Notes under the pieces: generated by a model
Databases searched by the model: none
What the model was told of the DNA's origin: nothing
The model's input: the letters and a program-made list of their open reading frames with translations, nothing else
Shown here: positions 35,120 to 45,283 of the stretch, in pieces
Position numbering within the stretch: position 1 is the first letter of the stretch
Layout of the letters: the number at the start of each line of letters is the position of its first letter
From: Maribacter sp.
GTDB lineage: Bacteria > Bacteroidota > Bacteroidia > Flavobacteriales > Flavobacteriaceae
DNA: 64,000 nucleotides
Direction: 5' to 3'
Assembly (NCBI GenBank): GCA_020629285.1
Contig: JAHDDP010000007.1
Coordinates: 120,204-184,203, forward strand
Position numbers and translations under genes: made by a program

Positions 35120-35268
35120 AGCGTTATATTTTTGGGGTTATGCTATGTACGTTTAGAAATATGGATGTAGTTGTTAAAACAATGGTTTTCTGTAATTTGA
35201 GTTTTATTTTTCGATTTTTAAGGTCTTAAAAATGTAGCATAAAAAGTAGTTTTCAGATTAGTTTTAAC
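35120..35268. other. Intergenic region upstream of the interrupted lipoprotein gene
   Basis: AT-rich, presumably containing the lipoprotein promoter. Nothing else was recognised. Confidence 0.3.
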
Positions 35269-35505
35269 AGTAATTGTAACACTACCATTGGTTGTCGCAG
35301 TGATAAAATTGATTTGGAAGCGGAAGTGGCGATTGCGATGAATTAATACCTCAATATACCTTTAGAAAAAGGAAATATCTTAAAAGGTGTTAGTTGAGAC
35401 CGATATAGATGGGGACTTAGGTTCCCCATCAGGGTTTTTGGATTCTACCGATAAAATTTTAAAACTAACGAATGAAAACGGAGCGATCATACCTCTAGAG
35501 GATTA
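35269..35505 (+). pseudogene. Coding remnants between lipoprotein gene and fadH
   Basis: Two short plus-strand pieces look coding but lack starts. The first reads LVLTVIVTLPLVVAVIKLIW then basic residues and a stop (hydrophobic helix). The second, in another frame, reads DIDGDLGSPSGFLDSTDKIL, continues LTNENGAIIPLED and stops at about 35504. They look like relics of a deleted gene; the family is not recognisable. Confidence 0.3.
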
Positions 35506-35543
35506 ATTCATTTAACCATATGACTTCACTTGTTTTTGTAACA

Positions 35544-37625
<2,082 letters not shown>

Positions 37626-37771
37626 TTAAAAATTGAACAACATCATATATGCTATATTTTTTTGATTCAATTACCTACAAACCATTATAAAATATCTTTA
37701 CAATTACCTGTGGTTCATAGAACTGAACAAAGTATCATTAGTGTGTACTATTTTACTAGCGGATATAATAA

Positions 37772-37803
37772 AACCCCTATTAAACAATTGTTCAATAGGG
37801 GTT
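37772..37803 (-). terminator. Terminator of the beta-barrel gene
   Basis: AACCCCTATT and AATAGGGGTT are part of a nearly perfect inverted repeat (one A/G mismatch), followed on the minus strand by TTTTATT. It lies 22 bp past the stop codon at 37826. Confidence 0.75.
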
Positions 37804-37825
37804 CAATTATCAAGCTCTTGAAGTA

Positions 37826-38686
37826 TTACTCTTTATTTGCCTTTGCAAATTTATAGGTAATACCAATATTTAGCCCGAAAGAAGAATAAGGAACTTTTTG
37901 AGATAACTCTTTTGTAGTATCTGTATTCGTGTTCGACAATTCATCTACATAAGTCGTTTTCTTGTTAATACTTTCTGGTAAATTATCAATGGAATAAAAA
38001 CCACTAACGGCAACCGTATCATCTGGAAGTTTAATATCTGTATTAAATTCTGAAATTTCTGAGTCTTTACGCTTTAAACTAATACCGTAATACTCTACTT
38101 CTGCAAAAAGACTAAAGTTAGCATCTAAATTATGTCTATAACCAAGCGCACCTACAAAACCTAAAGGAAAGTGACCATGAAAGTCTTCTTTGTAATTGGT
38201 CTCGGAATATGACCCGTTAGGTACACCTAAAGCTTCGGCCTCTGCTTCAGAAAATACAGATTTTTGATAAATTACCCCCTCGGTTTTTCCTCCTAATTTT
38301 ATCAAGGCTCCAAAACGCCCGTAAATATTGTTGGTAAATTTGTACACCACAGATGCAGAAGCACCAAAAGCACGTGCTCTTGCCACTGCATTAACTTCTG
38401 TAGATGGTAAATCTACAATAGAAACATCTTGATCGGTACCATGTAAATACCCCACGCCTAAATCGAAACCAAAAGAATCATCAAAGAAGTAAGTTCCTCT
38501 AAGTTGAAAATTTGTTCCCTCACCGTAACTTCCATAAGAGTTTTCCATTGTAGAAGTATTAATGCGTTCTCCTAATTTCATGGTCGCGCTACCAATTGCA
38601 TATCCAGAACTTGCAGATACCTGCCATTGCCCATAAGAAATAGTACTTACCAAAACAGCTGCACAAACAGCGATCAAGTGTTTCAT
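37826..38686 (-). CDS. Outer-membrane beta-barrel protein
   Basis: 286 residues with a Sec signal peptide (AVLVSTISYGQ cleavage region). Alternating amphipathic strands (YGSYGEGTNFQLRGTYFFDD, SFGFDLGVGYLHG, FHGHFPLGFVGALGYRHNL) and the terminal SSFGLNIGITYKFAKANKE fit an 8- to 12-stranded outer-membrane barrel. No known receptor motif. Monocistronic. Confidence 0.8.
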   Translation of the reverse strand: MKHLIAVCAAVLVSTISYGQWQVSASSGYAIGSATMKLGERINTSTMENSYGSYGEGTNFQLRGTYFFDDSFGFDLGVGYLHGTDQDVSIVDLPSTEVNAVARARAFGASASVVYKFTNNIYGRFGALIKLGGKTEGVIYQKSVFSEAEAEALGVPNGSYSETNYKEDFHGHFPLGFVGALGYRHNLDANFSLFAEVEYYGISLKRKDSEISEFNTDIKLPDDTVAVSGFYSIDNLPESINKKTTYVDELSNTNTDTTKELSQKVPYSSFGLNIGITYKFAKANKE

Positions 38687-39003
38687 AATAAATGATTTAT
38701 AAATTGAAGATGGATTAAAAACTAATTATATTAAAATAAAAGAAAATTACACTAGTGTCTGACTAGCAACGTTTTAAAGAGTTATTGAAAGACATGAGCA
38801 TCTCTATTGTCAGTGTCTTTAAATTAGTTTATCAAAATTACTTTTTTAAGCAACCTCCCCATATCTATGTCTGTAGTTTAACATTCAATTTAAAATTCAC
38901 ATTTAATTTCTATCTGATTTTTATCAATAAATCAAAAAATAAGAAGTTATATCGAACATAATCACATTTTATTGGGAATTCATAACTCTTTCAACAGTTA
39001 GCC
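38687..39003. other. Intergenic region between the beta-barrel and MetT-like genes
   Basis: AT-rich, without a recognised gene, RNA or terminator. It presumably carries the promoter of the barrel gene on the minus strand. Confidence 0.35.
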
Positions 39004-40305
39004 TTAAGCATAATTCTTTGCCCTAAGACCAATAAATAACAGTGTGTAAATAAAAAGCAATACCAAATACCAAGTGTTGCTTACCAAATCTAAATAATCG
39101 ATTTTTCCTTTAGAGAAGCTTAAAATCATTAAGACCTGTGCTCCATAAGGAAGCAAACCTTGAAAAATACATGCGAAAATATCTAAGATAGAAGCCGTCT
39201 TTTTGTTATCTAAATGATACTCGTCATTAATGGTTTTTGCAATTGGTCCGGCAATTATAATTGAAACGGTATTATTGGCTATTGCCATATTAATTGTACT
39301 CACTAATGTAGCTATACCAAATTGTGCCGATTTCTTATTTTTTATCAGCTTTCTAATATTGACCAATATAAATTCTATTCCACCATTTCTTTCTACCAAT
39401 GCCGCCAATCCTCCGGTCAATAAAGACAAAAGAAATATTTCTGTCATATTTGTAAATCCCGTGTAAGCGATTTTGCCGGATTCAATCAGTGTAAAATCTT
39501 GATAAACAAGACCCAGCACAACTGCAGCTATAGCGCCTAGTAAAAGCGTTACAAAAACATTGACTCCAACAATAGACAGAACAATCACCAATACATACGG
39601 TAAAATCTTTCCAATATCATAGTTATAAACGGTGTTTTCAGATGCAACGGATTCTAATCCTAAGCCTTGAAAAATTAATATGGCGATGGTAAATATCGCT
39701 GCTGGCACAGCAATTTTAATATTCTGTTTAAACTTATCGCTCATTTTACAACCTAAAGATTGGGTTGCTGCAATTGTTGTATCTGAAATGACAGATAAGT
39801 TATCACCGAACATACTACCGCCCAATAACGCCCCGCATAAAATTGCCAGCTCTGCATTGCTTTCTTCGGCAAAACCTACTACTATTGGCGCCAACGCTAC
39901 GATAGCGCCAACAGAAGTTCCTGTTGAGACAGATAAAAACCCGGCAATAATAAAAATGCCCACATATATGTATTGTATGGGTATTAAATCTAAACCGAGG
40001 TTTACAATGGCATCTACACTACCTGTTTCATTGGTAATTGCTGCAAAAGCACCTGCCAATAAATAGATAAGGCACATCGTCAATATCTTATCATCTCCAC
40101 AACCTTTTAAAAGCGTATCGATTTTATCTGATATCGATTGCTTAAATAGTATGAACGCTACTACAATACCCACAATTACCGCAATAGGTGCGGGTAGGGC
40201 ATAGAAATCATTTTGATAAATGCCTACACCTAAAAACGTAAATACAAATACGAACAAGGGTATTAAGGCTGAAAATTTAGGGGTCTTGTTTTTGGTACTT
40301 TCCAT
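39004..40305 (-). CDS. NhaC-family transporter, probable methionine transporter MetT-like
   Basis: 433 residues with about 12 transmembrane helices. The NhaC/antiporter signatures SVSTGTSVGAIVALAPIV and GGSMFGDNLSVISDTTIAAT are present. In other bacteria the NhaC relative MetT is a methionine transporter under SAM-riboswitch control (established for the family). Here a SAM-I-like aptamer lies in the 5' leader, so methionine or a related amino acid is the inferred substrate. Otherwise it would be called a Na+/H+ antiporter. Confidence 0.8.
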   Translation of the reverse strand: MESTKNKTPKFSALIPLFVFVFTFLGVGIYQNDFYALPAPIAVIVGIVVAFILFKQSISDKIDTLLKGCGDDKILTMCLIYLLAGAFAAITNETGSVDAIVNLGLDLIPIQYIYVGIFIIAGFLSVSTGTSVGAIVALAPIVVGFAEESNAELAILCGALLGGSMFGDNLSVISDTTIAATQSLGCKMSDKFKQNIKIAVPAAIFTIAILIFQGLGLESVASENTVYNYDIGKILPYVLVIVLSIVGVNVFVTLLLGAIAAVVLGLVYQDFTLIESGKIAYTGFTNMTEIFLLSLLTGGLAALVERNGGIEFILVNIRKLIKNKKSAQFGIATLVSTINMAIANNTVSIIIAGPIAKTINDEYHLDNKKTASILDIFACIFQGLLPYGAQVLMILSFSKGKIDYLDLVSNTWYLVLLFIYTLLFIGLRAKNYA

Positions 40306-40383
40306 TTCTCTTTCTTCATAATCAAAAAAGGAAATAGCTAAAAATTAGAAGGATTATGAACTAACATTTGTTCCAATTAATTG

Positions 40384-40450
40384 GCTTATCTATTTAGCAC
40401 CTTGCTTGTTATTGCAGGTTGCTATCTCCTTTATTGAGATTCTTGATAAC
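40384..40450 (-). ncRNA. Compact SAM-I-like riboswitch aptamer in the metT-like leader
   Basis: On the minus strand this 67-nt element begins just after a clear promoter. P1 is TTATC/GATAA, extended by ATTG/CAAT. TCAAGA follows P1, as in SAM-I. P2 is a short ATCTC/GAGAT hairpin with a 7-nt loop. P3 contains GCAACC and GGTGCTAA, the SAM-I core words. P4 and the long P2 with its K-turn and pseudoknot are not present. Motif sharing points to the SAM-I clan, but binding is unproven. Confidence 0.6.
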
Positions 40451-40463
40451 AATTTTAAGGCTG

Positions 40464-40493
40464 CAAAAATAAAACATAATACCGATTGGCAAA
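40464..40493 (-). promoter_or_regulatory. Promoter of the riboswitch-transporter transcript
   Basis: On the minus strand TTTG (40493-40490), an 18-bp spacer, then TATTTTTG (40471-40464). This is a complete Bacteroidota -33/-7 pair. Transcription would begin near 40457, just before the aptamer. Confidence 0.75.
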
Positions 40494-40654
40494 TCTTAAA
40501 AAAGGTTAATTTATCAATACTTATCTTTTAGAATATGCCGACGAAGCTTTTAATGAAATCGATTATTAATACATGCCACTTACCATAATTTACTTGAAAG
40601 TTTCTATTTATAAATACGTCTTAAAAAGTACACGAATATAATTTTATCATTGAT

Positions 40655-41518
40655 TTGGAGAATATTAAAAAATACCACTTGCACAAAGATGATTATTCGA
40701 AATTACATTTCGATTTTCTTGATGCAGAAGCTTATTTTCAAAAACATAGTACACCAAGTTCAAAACCACATAATCACAGCTTTTATCAAATTATCTGGTT
40801 TAAAGAAAAAGGCAGACACTATATTGATTATCAAGTAGTAGAACATAAGGAGAACAGCTTGTTCTTTATTAATAAAAATCAAGTTCACTATTTCTGTCCA
40901 GATTCACCAAACAAGGGACAGCTATACCATTTTAATGATTATTTCATAGAACGGTTTAATACTGATTTAATGAAACGGTTTTCTTATTCCATATTTAATG
41001 AAATTGGAAATCCGTTTGTCACCTTGTCCGCTGTAGATGCCAAAAAGCTTACTATGCTTTCCTCTGCTATAGACATAGAATTAAAGACCAAAGATTATTT
41101 TCACAAAGAACAGGTATTCTCTTTTTTTCAAACTTTATTATATCAAATTGAACGATTAAAGAAAAAACAAAATGCTTTTGGTGTAGATACAGATAAGGAA
41201 CATCATACTGCCTATCTATTCAAACAATTGATTTTTGAAAATATGGAATCATTTTTAAGCTTAGATGAGTATTGTACCAAACTTAATATCAATGTTAAAA
41301 ATTTAACCTCATTAAGTAAAAAATATCTGTTAGATACACCAGCGAACATTATTCGTCAACTAAAAATCTTAGAAGCCAAGAGAATGCTGGCAAACCATAA
41401 GATTACGACAAAAGAGGTTGCATATGCCATAGGCTTTGATCAACCAACTTATTTTACAAAGTATTTTAAAAAAGCAACCGGACTTACACCAAAACAGTTT
41501 CAGGCATCATTACCTTAA
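40655..41518 (+). CDS. AraC family transcriptional regulator (3)
   Basis: 287 residues, N-terminal cupin-like half (PHNHSFYQIIWFKEKGRHYI) and a C-terminal AraC double helix-turn-helix ending FDQPTYFTKYFKKATGLTPK. It is more distant from the two regulators at 3428 and 11037. Its start is a TTG (GAGAATATT follows); no better ATG lies nearby. The next genes have a promoter with ACC half-sites, so local activation is likely. Confidence 0.82.
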   Translation: MENIKKYHLHKDDYSKLHFDFLDAEAYFQKHSTPSSKPHNHSFYQIIWFKEKGRHYIDYQVVEHKENSLFFINKNQVHYFCPDSPNKGQLYHFNDYFIERFNTDLMKRFSYSIFNEIGNPFVTLSAVDAKKLTMLSSAIDIELKTKDYFHKEQVFSFFQTLLYQIERLKKKQNAFGVDTDKEHHTAYLFKQLIFENMESFLSLDEYCTKLNINVKNLTSLSKKYLLDTPANIIRQLKILEAKRMLANHKITTKEVAYAIGFDQPTYFTKYFKKATGLTPKQFQASLP

Positions 41519-41521
41519 TTT

Positions 41522-41575
41522 ACCATTAGTTTGCGCTTAATTACCATTTTTACCCATGACAACTCATGAACTTTG
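41522..41575 (+). promoter_or_regulatory. AraC-type promoter of the SDR/AhpD-like unit (near match)
   Basis: TTTACCATTA (ACC at 41522) and TTACCATTTT (ACC at 41543) are 21 bp apart; TTTG of GAACTTTG starts at 41572, 29 bp after the second site. The first -7 base is G instead of T. A third ACC lies at 41552. Confidence 0.45.
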
Positions 41576-41600
41576 TATCAAATAAAAAAATACAAAAATC

Positions 41601-42355
41601 ATGAAAAAACAAGCTTTGATAATTGGAGGAACTACTGGAATGGGAAAAGCCACCACTGAACTATTAATAAATGACGATGTAGAATTGATCGTTGTTGGTA
41701 GACCTGGTAAAAATTTGGAAAGTATTGAAAAAGAACTTTCTTCTATTGGTTCAATAAAACGGTAGCTCTTGATCTTAGTGACCTTACAGCTGTTCAAGAA
41801 TTTACTAATTCTATTAAGGAAATCGCTCCTGATTTAAAATATCTTTTAAATGCTGCAGGTTATTTTAGTCCTAAACCGTTTTTAGAGCATACCGAGCAAG
41901 ATTACAACATTTATCATGACTTCAACAAAGCATTCTTTTTTATTACACAGGCCGCTGCCAATGTAATGAAAGATAATGGAGGTGGTTCTATTGTAAATAT
42001 AGGATCTATGTGGGCCAAACAAGCAATTAAAGCTACGCCTTCATCTGCTTATTCAATGGCTAAAGCTGGACTTCATAGCTTTACTCAACATTTAGCAATG
42101 GAACTGGCAGAATTCAATATTAGAGTAAATGCAGTATCTCCTGCAGTAGTAGTTACTCCAATATACGGTGCCTTCATAGAAGAAGATAAAATTGAGGAAA
42201 CATTACAGAGTTTCAATGCTTTTCACCCAATTGGCAGGGTAGGTAGACCACATGAAATCGCCAAAACCATTCATTTCTTATTATCTGATGAAACTGCATG
42301 GGTTACAGGTGCTATCTGGGATATTGACGGCGGTGTTATGGCTGGTAGAAATTAA
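41601..42355 (+). pseudogene. SDR family oxidoreductase gene with -1 frameshift
   Basis: ATG 41601 opens an SDR N-terminus with IIGGTTGMGKATTELLIND. It stops after residue 54, where ATAAAACGG reads into TAG at about 41763. The continuing SDR (ALDLSDL, NAAG, YSMAKAGLH, WDIDGG) is in the next frame. Inserting one A in the AAAA run restores a protein of about 251 residues. The gene may be truly broken, or the base may be missing from the assembly. It is followed 26 bp later by the AhpD-like gene. Confidence 0.75.
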
Positions 42356-42381
42356 TACATCGATAATTTTAAAATATAAAA

Positions 42382-42915
42382 ATGAGCACATTTCCGATAT
42401 TAAAAAAAGAAGATGTAAGTGAAGCGAACAAGGTAATTTTCAATAACCTTGAAAAGGGATTAGGATTTGTACCTAATATATATGCCGCTATGGCACATTC
42501 AGATAATGCCCTAAAAGACTACTTACAATTCTCAAACGCTAAAACTTCTTTAACGGCTATTGAAAAAGAAGTGGTTGATCTGGCCATTAGCCAAGTTAAT
42601 GGTTGCAGGTATTGCCAATCTGCACACACTGCAATTAGCAAGATGAAAGGTCTTTATGACGATCAGATTTTAGAATTAAGACATGGTAAAGCTTCTTGGG
42701 ACAAGAAGTTGAATGCCTTATCTAAAGTTTCTAAAGAAATAGCAATCAATAGAGGTAAATTGAGCAATACAAGTTTAAACGCTTTCTATGATGCTGGCTA
42801 TACCAAAGAGAACTTGGTTGATTTAGTAATCGCAGTAGGTATTATTACTGTAACAAACACTTTTCATAATCTAACGGATGTTGAAATAGATTTTCCTTTA
42901 GCTGAAAGTATTTAA
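42382..42915 (+). CDS. Carboxymuconolactone-decarboxylase/AhpD-like family protein
   Basis: 177 residues. The CxxC site reads NGCRYCQSAHTAI, the AhpD/CMD redox motif with the following His. IAAMAHSDNALKDYLQFSNA and NTFHNLTDVEIDFP complete the fold. These proteins can act as peroxidases, often reducing hydroperoxides with a thiol partner. It follows the frameshifted SDR in the same unit. Confidence 0.87.
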   Translation: MSTFPILKKEDVSEANKVIFNNLEKGLGFVPNIYAAMAHSDNALKDYLQFSNAKTSLTAIEKEVVDLAISQVNGCRYCQSAHTAISKMKGLYDDQILELRHGKASWDKKLNALSKVSKEIAINRGKLSNTSLNAFYDAGYTKENLVDLVIAVGIITVTNTFHNLTDVEIDFPLAESI

Positions 42916-42970
42916 TAAAATTTTTGAACTGATCACAGGTTCTACATAGATAAATAGAATTTTACTTATT

Positions 42971-43004
42971 AAAAAAAGGTTAGAATTTCTTCTAGCCTTT
43001 TTTT
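42971..43004. terminator. Bidirectional intrinsic terminator
   Basis: AAAAAAAGGTTAGAA pairs with TTCTAGCCTTTTTTT around TTTC with one T-G wobble. It lies between the AhpD-like gene and the convergent SPOR-protein gene. Confidence 0.8.
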
Positions 43005-43041
43005 AATTTCCTTTATCCAAATATTTACTTTGAATAAGACC

Positions 43042-43788
43042 CTATCTCTTTTTAACCCATGAATCAATACCGAAAGCTTTATTTAATTCTGATATAAGTT
43101 GCTTCTTATTAGATTCGTTCGAGCAATCAACAGGTACGCTTATATAAGTTAAACCTTTAGGGTATGCGCCTTGTTCATGTGTGTACCCTAAAGCTTTTAG
43201 TTTTTTAATAATTGCAGCTATGTTATTCTGATCTTTAAAGACACCCACCATGGCCATACAGTTCAATTCTGAAGTTGTATTGGTTACTGATGCTGTTTTT
43301 GAACTCTCTGTTAATACATCTTCTTTTTCTGCAACCGGTTCTTTAATTTCTTTTGATACAATACCAGTAGTTACTGTGTCTACCATTGTTTTTACAGATT
43401 CGGTCGACAATGTATTTTTAGGTTTATCTACTATTTCTTGCTTAACGTAAGAGTCTACTTTATCATCTATTAAATCAGCCTCTGTAAGTGTCGTATCAGA
43501 AATAATGATTGCTATTTTCTTATTAGGATTAATTGCATCTTTTGCAGGTATTGTCACCGGCATATAAGTGTCTGAATTTGTATATACGTACTCTCGATCT
43601 TTTGAATGATATGAATCAGGTAATTGTTCTTTAGATGTTTCCAAATCAGGAGTAGCCTCTGTCATTTCATTCTCATTATTAAACATATACATGTAGATGA
43701 AAATAGAGAATAGGGCTATTACGGCAATGGCAATTGCAAAGTCCCATCTACCTTGTTTAGTACTAAAAATATCTTTATCGGGGGTCAT
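43042..43788 (-). CDS. Membrane protein with C-terminal SPOR-like domain
   Basis: 248 residues. One transmembrane helix near the N-terminus (WDFAIAIAVIALFSIFIYMYM) leaves the rest outside the cytoplasm. A low-complexity, acidic linker runs from about 40 to 165. The last ~75 residues (CMAMVGVFKDQNNIAAIIKK to the C-terminus) are SPOR-like, binding denuded glycan strands at the septum. A cell-division role is inferred. Confidence 0.72.
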   Translation of the reverse strand: MTPDKDIFSTKQGRWDFAIAIAVIALFSIFIYMYMFNNENEMTEATPDLETSKEQLPDSYHSKDREYVYTNSDTYMPVTIPAKDAINPNKKIAIIISDTTLTEADLIDDKVDSYVKQEIVDKPKNTLSTESVKTMVDTVTTGIVSKEIKEPVAEKEDVLTESSKTASVTNTTSELNCMAMVGVFKDQNNIAAIIKKLKALGYTHEQGAYPKGLTYISVPVDCSNESNKKQLISELNKAFGIDSWVKKR

Positions 43789-43910
43789 GGTTATGTGTAT
43801 GTTTTGAGATACAAGAATTTACTAAAAAAGTAAATATAACCAATCTAAATATTATGTATGCCAATAAGATGCTATTACCATCCTTAATTATTGGTAAGAA
43901 AATTATGAGT

Positions 43911-44285
43911 TCAACTTACTTTTTTACCGTACATATGATAGTAAACTGAATCTATAGCATGGTGTATATCTGTTTTGGTAAATGGTTTGGTAATAAAGTC
44001 TACACAACCAAGCTCTCTTGCCACTTCTTCAAATTCTTGTTTAGTAGAAGTTGAAATAAAAGGCAACCTATTACTAAACATTTCTAAGAACGAAAGGCCG
44101 TTCATTCCTGGCATTTCTATATCGGAAATAACAAATTGTGGTTTATTTATCTGTATATGCACCCAGGCATCATATGAGTCTTCAAAGACTGTAACCTTAC
44201 CAACCAACGGATGCGTTTTGGCAAGCTTTTCTGCTAATGACAACCACAAATGGGAGTCATCTACAATTACTAATTCAAGTTTCAT
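43911..44285 (-). CDS. Single-domain response regulator (receiver only)
   Basis: 124 residues, a complete receiver domain. D9/D10 form the acidic pocket, D55 in ISDIEMPGMNG is the phosphorylation site, T80/S79 the switch residue and K100 in ITKPF the invariant lysine. There is no output domain. Such proteins act by protein-protein contacts, and no cognate kinase is in the window. It is separated from the SPOR gene by 122 bp. Confidence 0.87.
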   Translation of the reverse strand: MKLELVIVDDSHLWLSLAEKLAKTHPLVGKVTVFEDSYDAWVHIQINKPQFVISDIEMPGMNGLSFLEMFSNRLPFISTSTKQEFEEVARELGCVDFITKPFTKTDIHHAIDSVYYHMYGKKVS

Positions 44286-44624
44286 TTTTCTGAGTTTGAG
44301 GTTTGAAAGACGAAAAGTACCCCATTGCTTCAGATATATAAATTAATTCTGTTAAAAGGTGTAAAAGTATCCGTATAAGTTAAAATAAGATGTAAAGTAT
44401 ACTATTAAATGGATAATTTTAAAAGAACCCACGCCTCTTAGAAACACAATAATTAATAGCGAACAACCTCAAAATAAACCTATTAAACATTGTATTTAAA
44501 ACACAGTTTCTATATCCACACAAGGGTCTGAGTATTTAATTTTCAATTGTCGAATACATTAAAATTCGGGCTATTGTTATCAATAACCTGAACTTACCTT
44601 TATAGCTTTTTTAAATTCATTCCA
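44286..44624. other. Intergenic region upstream of the receiver gene
   Basis: AT-rich, no recognised RNA or gene. The stretch around 44570-44590 (GCTATTGTTATCAATAACC) is a small inverted repeat. Confidence 0.3.
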
Positions 44625-44762
44625 CTAAAAAAATGCAATCATCAATGTTATTAGCAATGTTGAAAACATTAATTTAAGCCAGCTAAATTCACGACTTACT
44701 TGATAAAATTTAACATTGTGTTTTGTACAGTCTACTGAACTCTCTGATTTTTCACTGAACAT
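44625..44762 (-). CDS. Hypothetical small membrane protein (45 aa)
   Basis: On the minus strand ATG 44762 opens MFSEKSESSVDC and continues to a C-terminal hydrophobic helix WLKLMFSTLLITLMIAFF. The frame also stays open for 17 codons upstream of the ATG. The charged N-terminus and tail anchor look like a real small protein, but no family was recognised. Confidence 0.35.
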   Translation of the reverse strand: MFSEKSESSVDCTKHNVKFYQVSREFSWLKLMFSTLLITLMIAFF

Positions 44763-44821
44763 TTTGTCATAAAAGCCCAATCTTAGATTTTTATGAAGTT
44801 TCCATCGAATCTACATTTTTA

Positions 44822-45202
44822 TTACACAAAACACTCTTCACATCTGCCCTGAATCAATAACTGCATAACTTCAATTTTTCTGTTAGGTATTTGTGGTAGT
44901 GGCACAGTAAATGACAAGCAATCAACTCTGCCGCAATTAAGGCATTGAAAATGGGGATGTACATCATTATGCTCAGTTGAAGTACAACCATTACATTTTG
45001 CATACCACTTTATGCCTTCTTTCCCTAAAAAAGAATGTAGAATACCATCATCTTCTAACTTATCCAACACACGATAAATAGTGGTTTTATTAAAGGTATC
45101 ACGCAACTGTTCAATTAATGCTTTTGCAGAAATAGCTACTGAACTAGAATTGAATTCTTTAAGTAAAACTTCTACGGCTTTAGTCTTTCTAATTACTCCC
45201 AT
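44822..45202 (-). CDS. Fur family transcriptional regulator (Fur/Zur-like)
   Basis: 126 residues. A winged helix at the N-terminus (AKALIEQLRDTFNKTTIYRV, LDKLEDDGILH) is followed by a dimerisation domain with a His-rich stretch EHNDVHPHFQC. Structural zinc cysteines are CLNCGRVDC and CEECF. ATG 45202 preferred over ATG 45220. It is divergent from merC, with two palindromes overlapping both -33 and -7 of merC. Zinc sensing (Zur) is likelier than iron; that is inference. Confidence 0.85.
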   Translation of the reverse strand: MGVIRKTKAVEVLLKEFNSSSVAISAKALIEQLRDTFNKTTIYRVLDKLEDDGILHSFLGKEGIKWYAKCNGCTSTEHNDVHPHFQCLNCGRVDCLSFTVPLPQIPNRKIEVMQLLIQGRCEECFV

Positions 45203-45216
45203 AAAACAAATATAAC

Positions 45217-45229
45217 GCAACCTTGTTGC
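45217..45229. promoter_or_regulatory. Zur-like palindrome 1
   Basis: GCAACCTTGTTGC forms the core of a 21-bp near-palindrome (TAACGCAAC...GTTGCATTA). It overlaps the -33 TTG (45226-45228) of merC. Confidence 0.55.
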
Positions 45230-45255
45230 ATTAACTAATATAATATCTACATTTG
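45226..45255 (+). promoter_or_regulatory. Promoter of merC
   Basis: TTG (45226-45228), a 19-bp spacer and TACATTTG (45248-45255) form a -33/-7 pair. Both boxes are overlapped by Zur-like palindromes, which fits repression. Confidence 0.6.
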
Positions 45256-45267
45256 CAACTTAGTTGT
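45255..45267. promoter_or_regulatory. Zur-like palindrome 2
   Basis: GCAACTTAGTTGT resembles palindrome 1 (same GCAAC-N3-GTTGY). It starts inside the -7 box of merC. Centres of the two sites are 38 bp apart. Confidence 0.5.
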
Positions 45268-45283
45268 ATTAACAAAAACTTCA

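Noticed and set aside
39004..40305. Plain Na+/H+ antiporter
   Set aside because: The SAM-I-like leader makes a methionine-type substrate more likely, though not proven.
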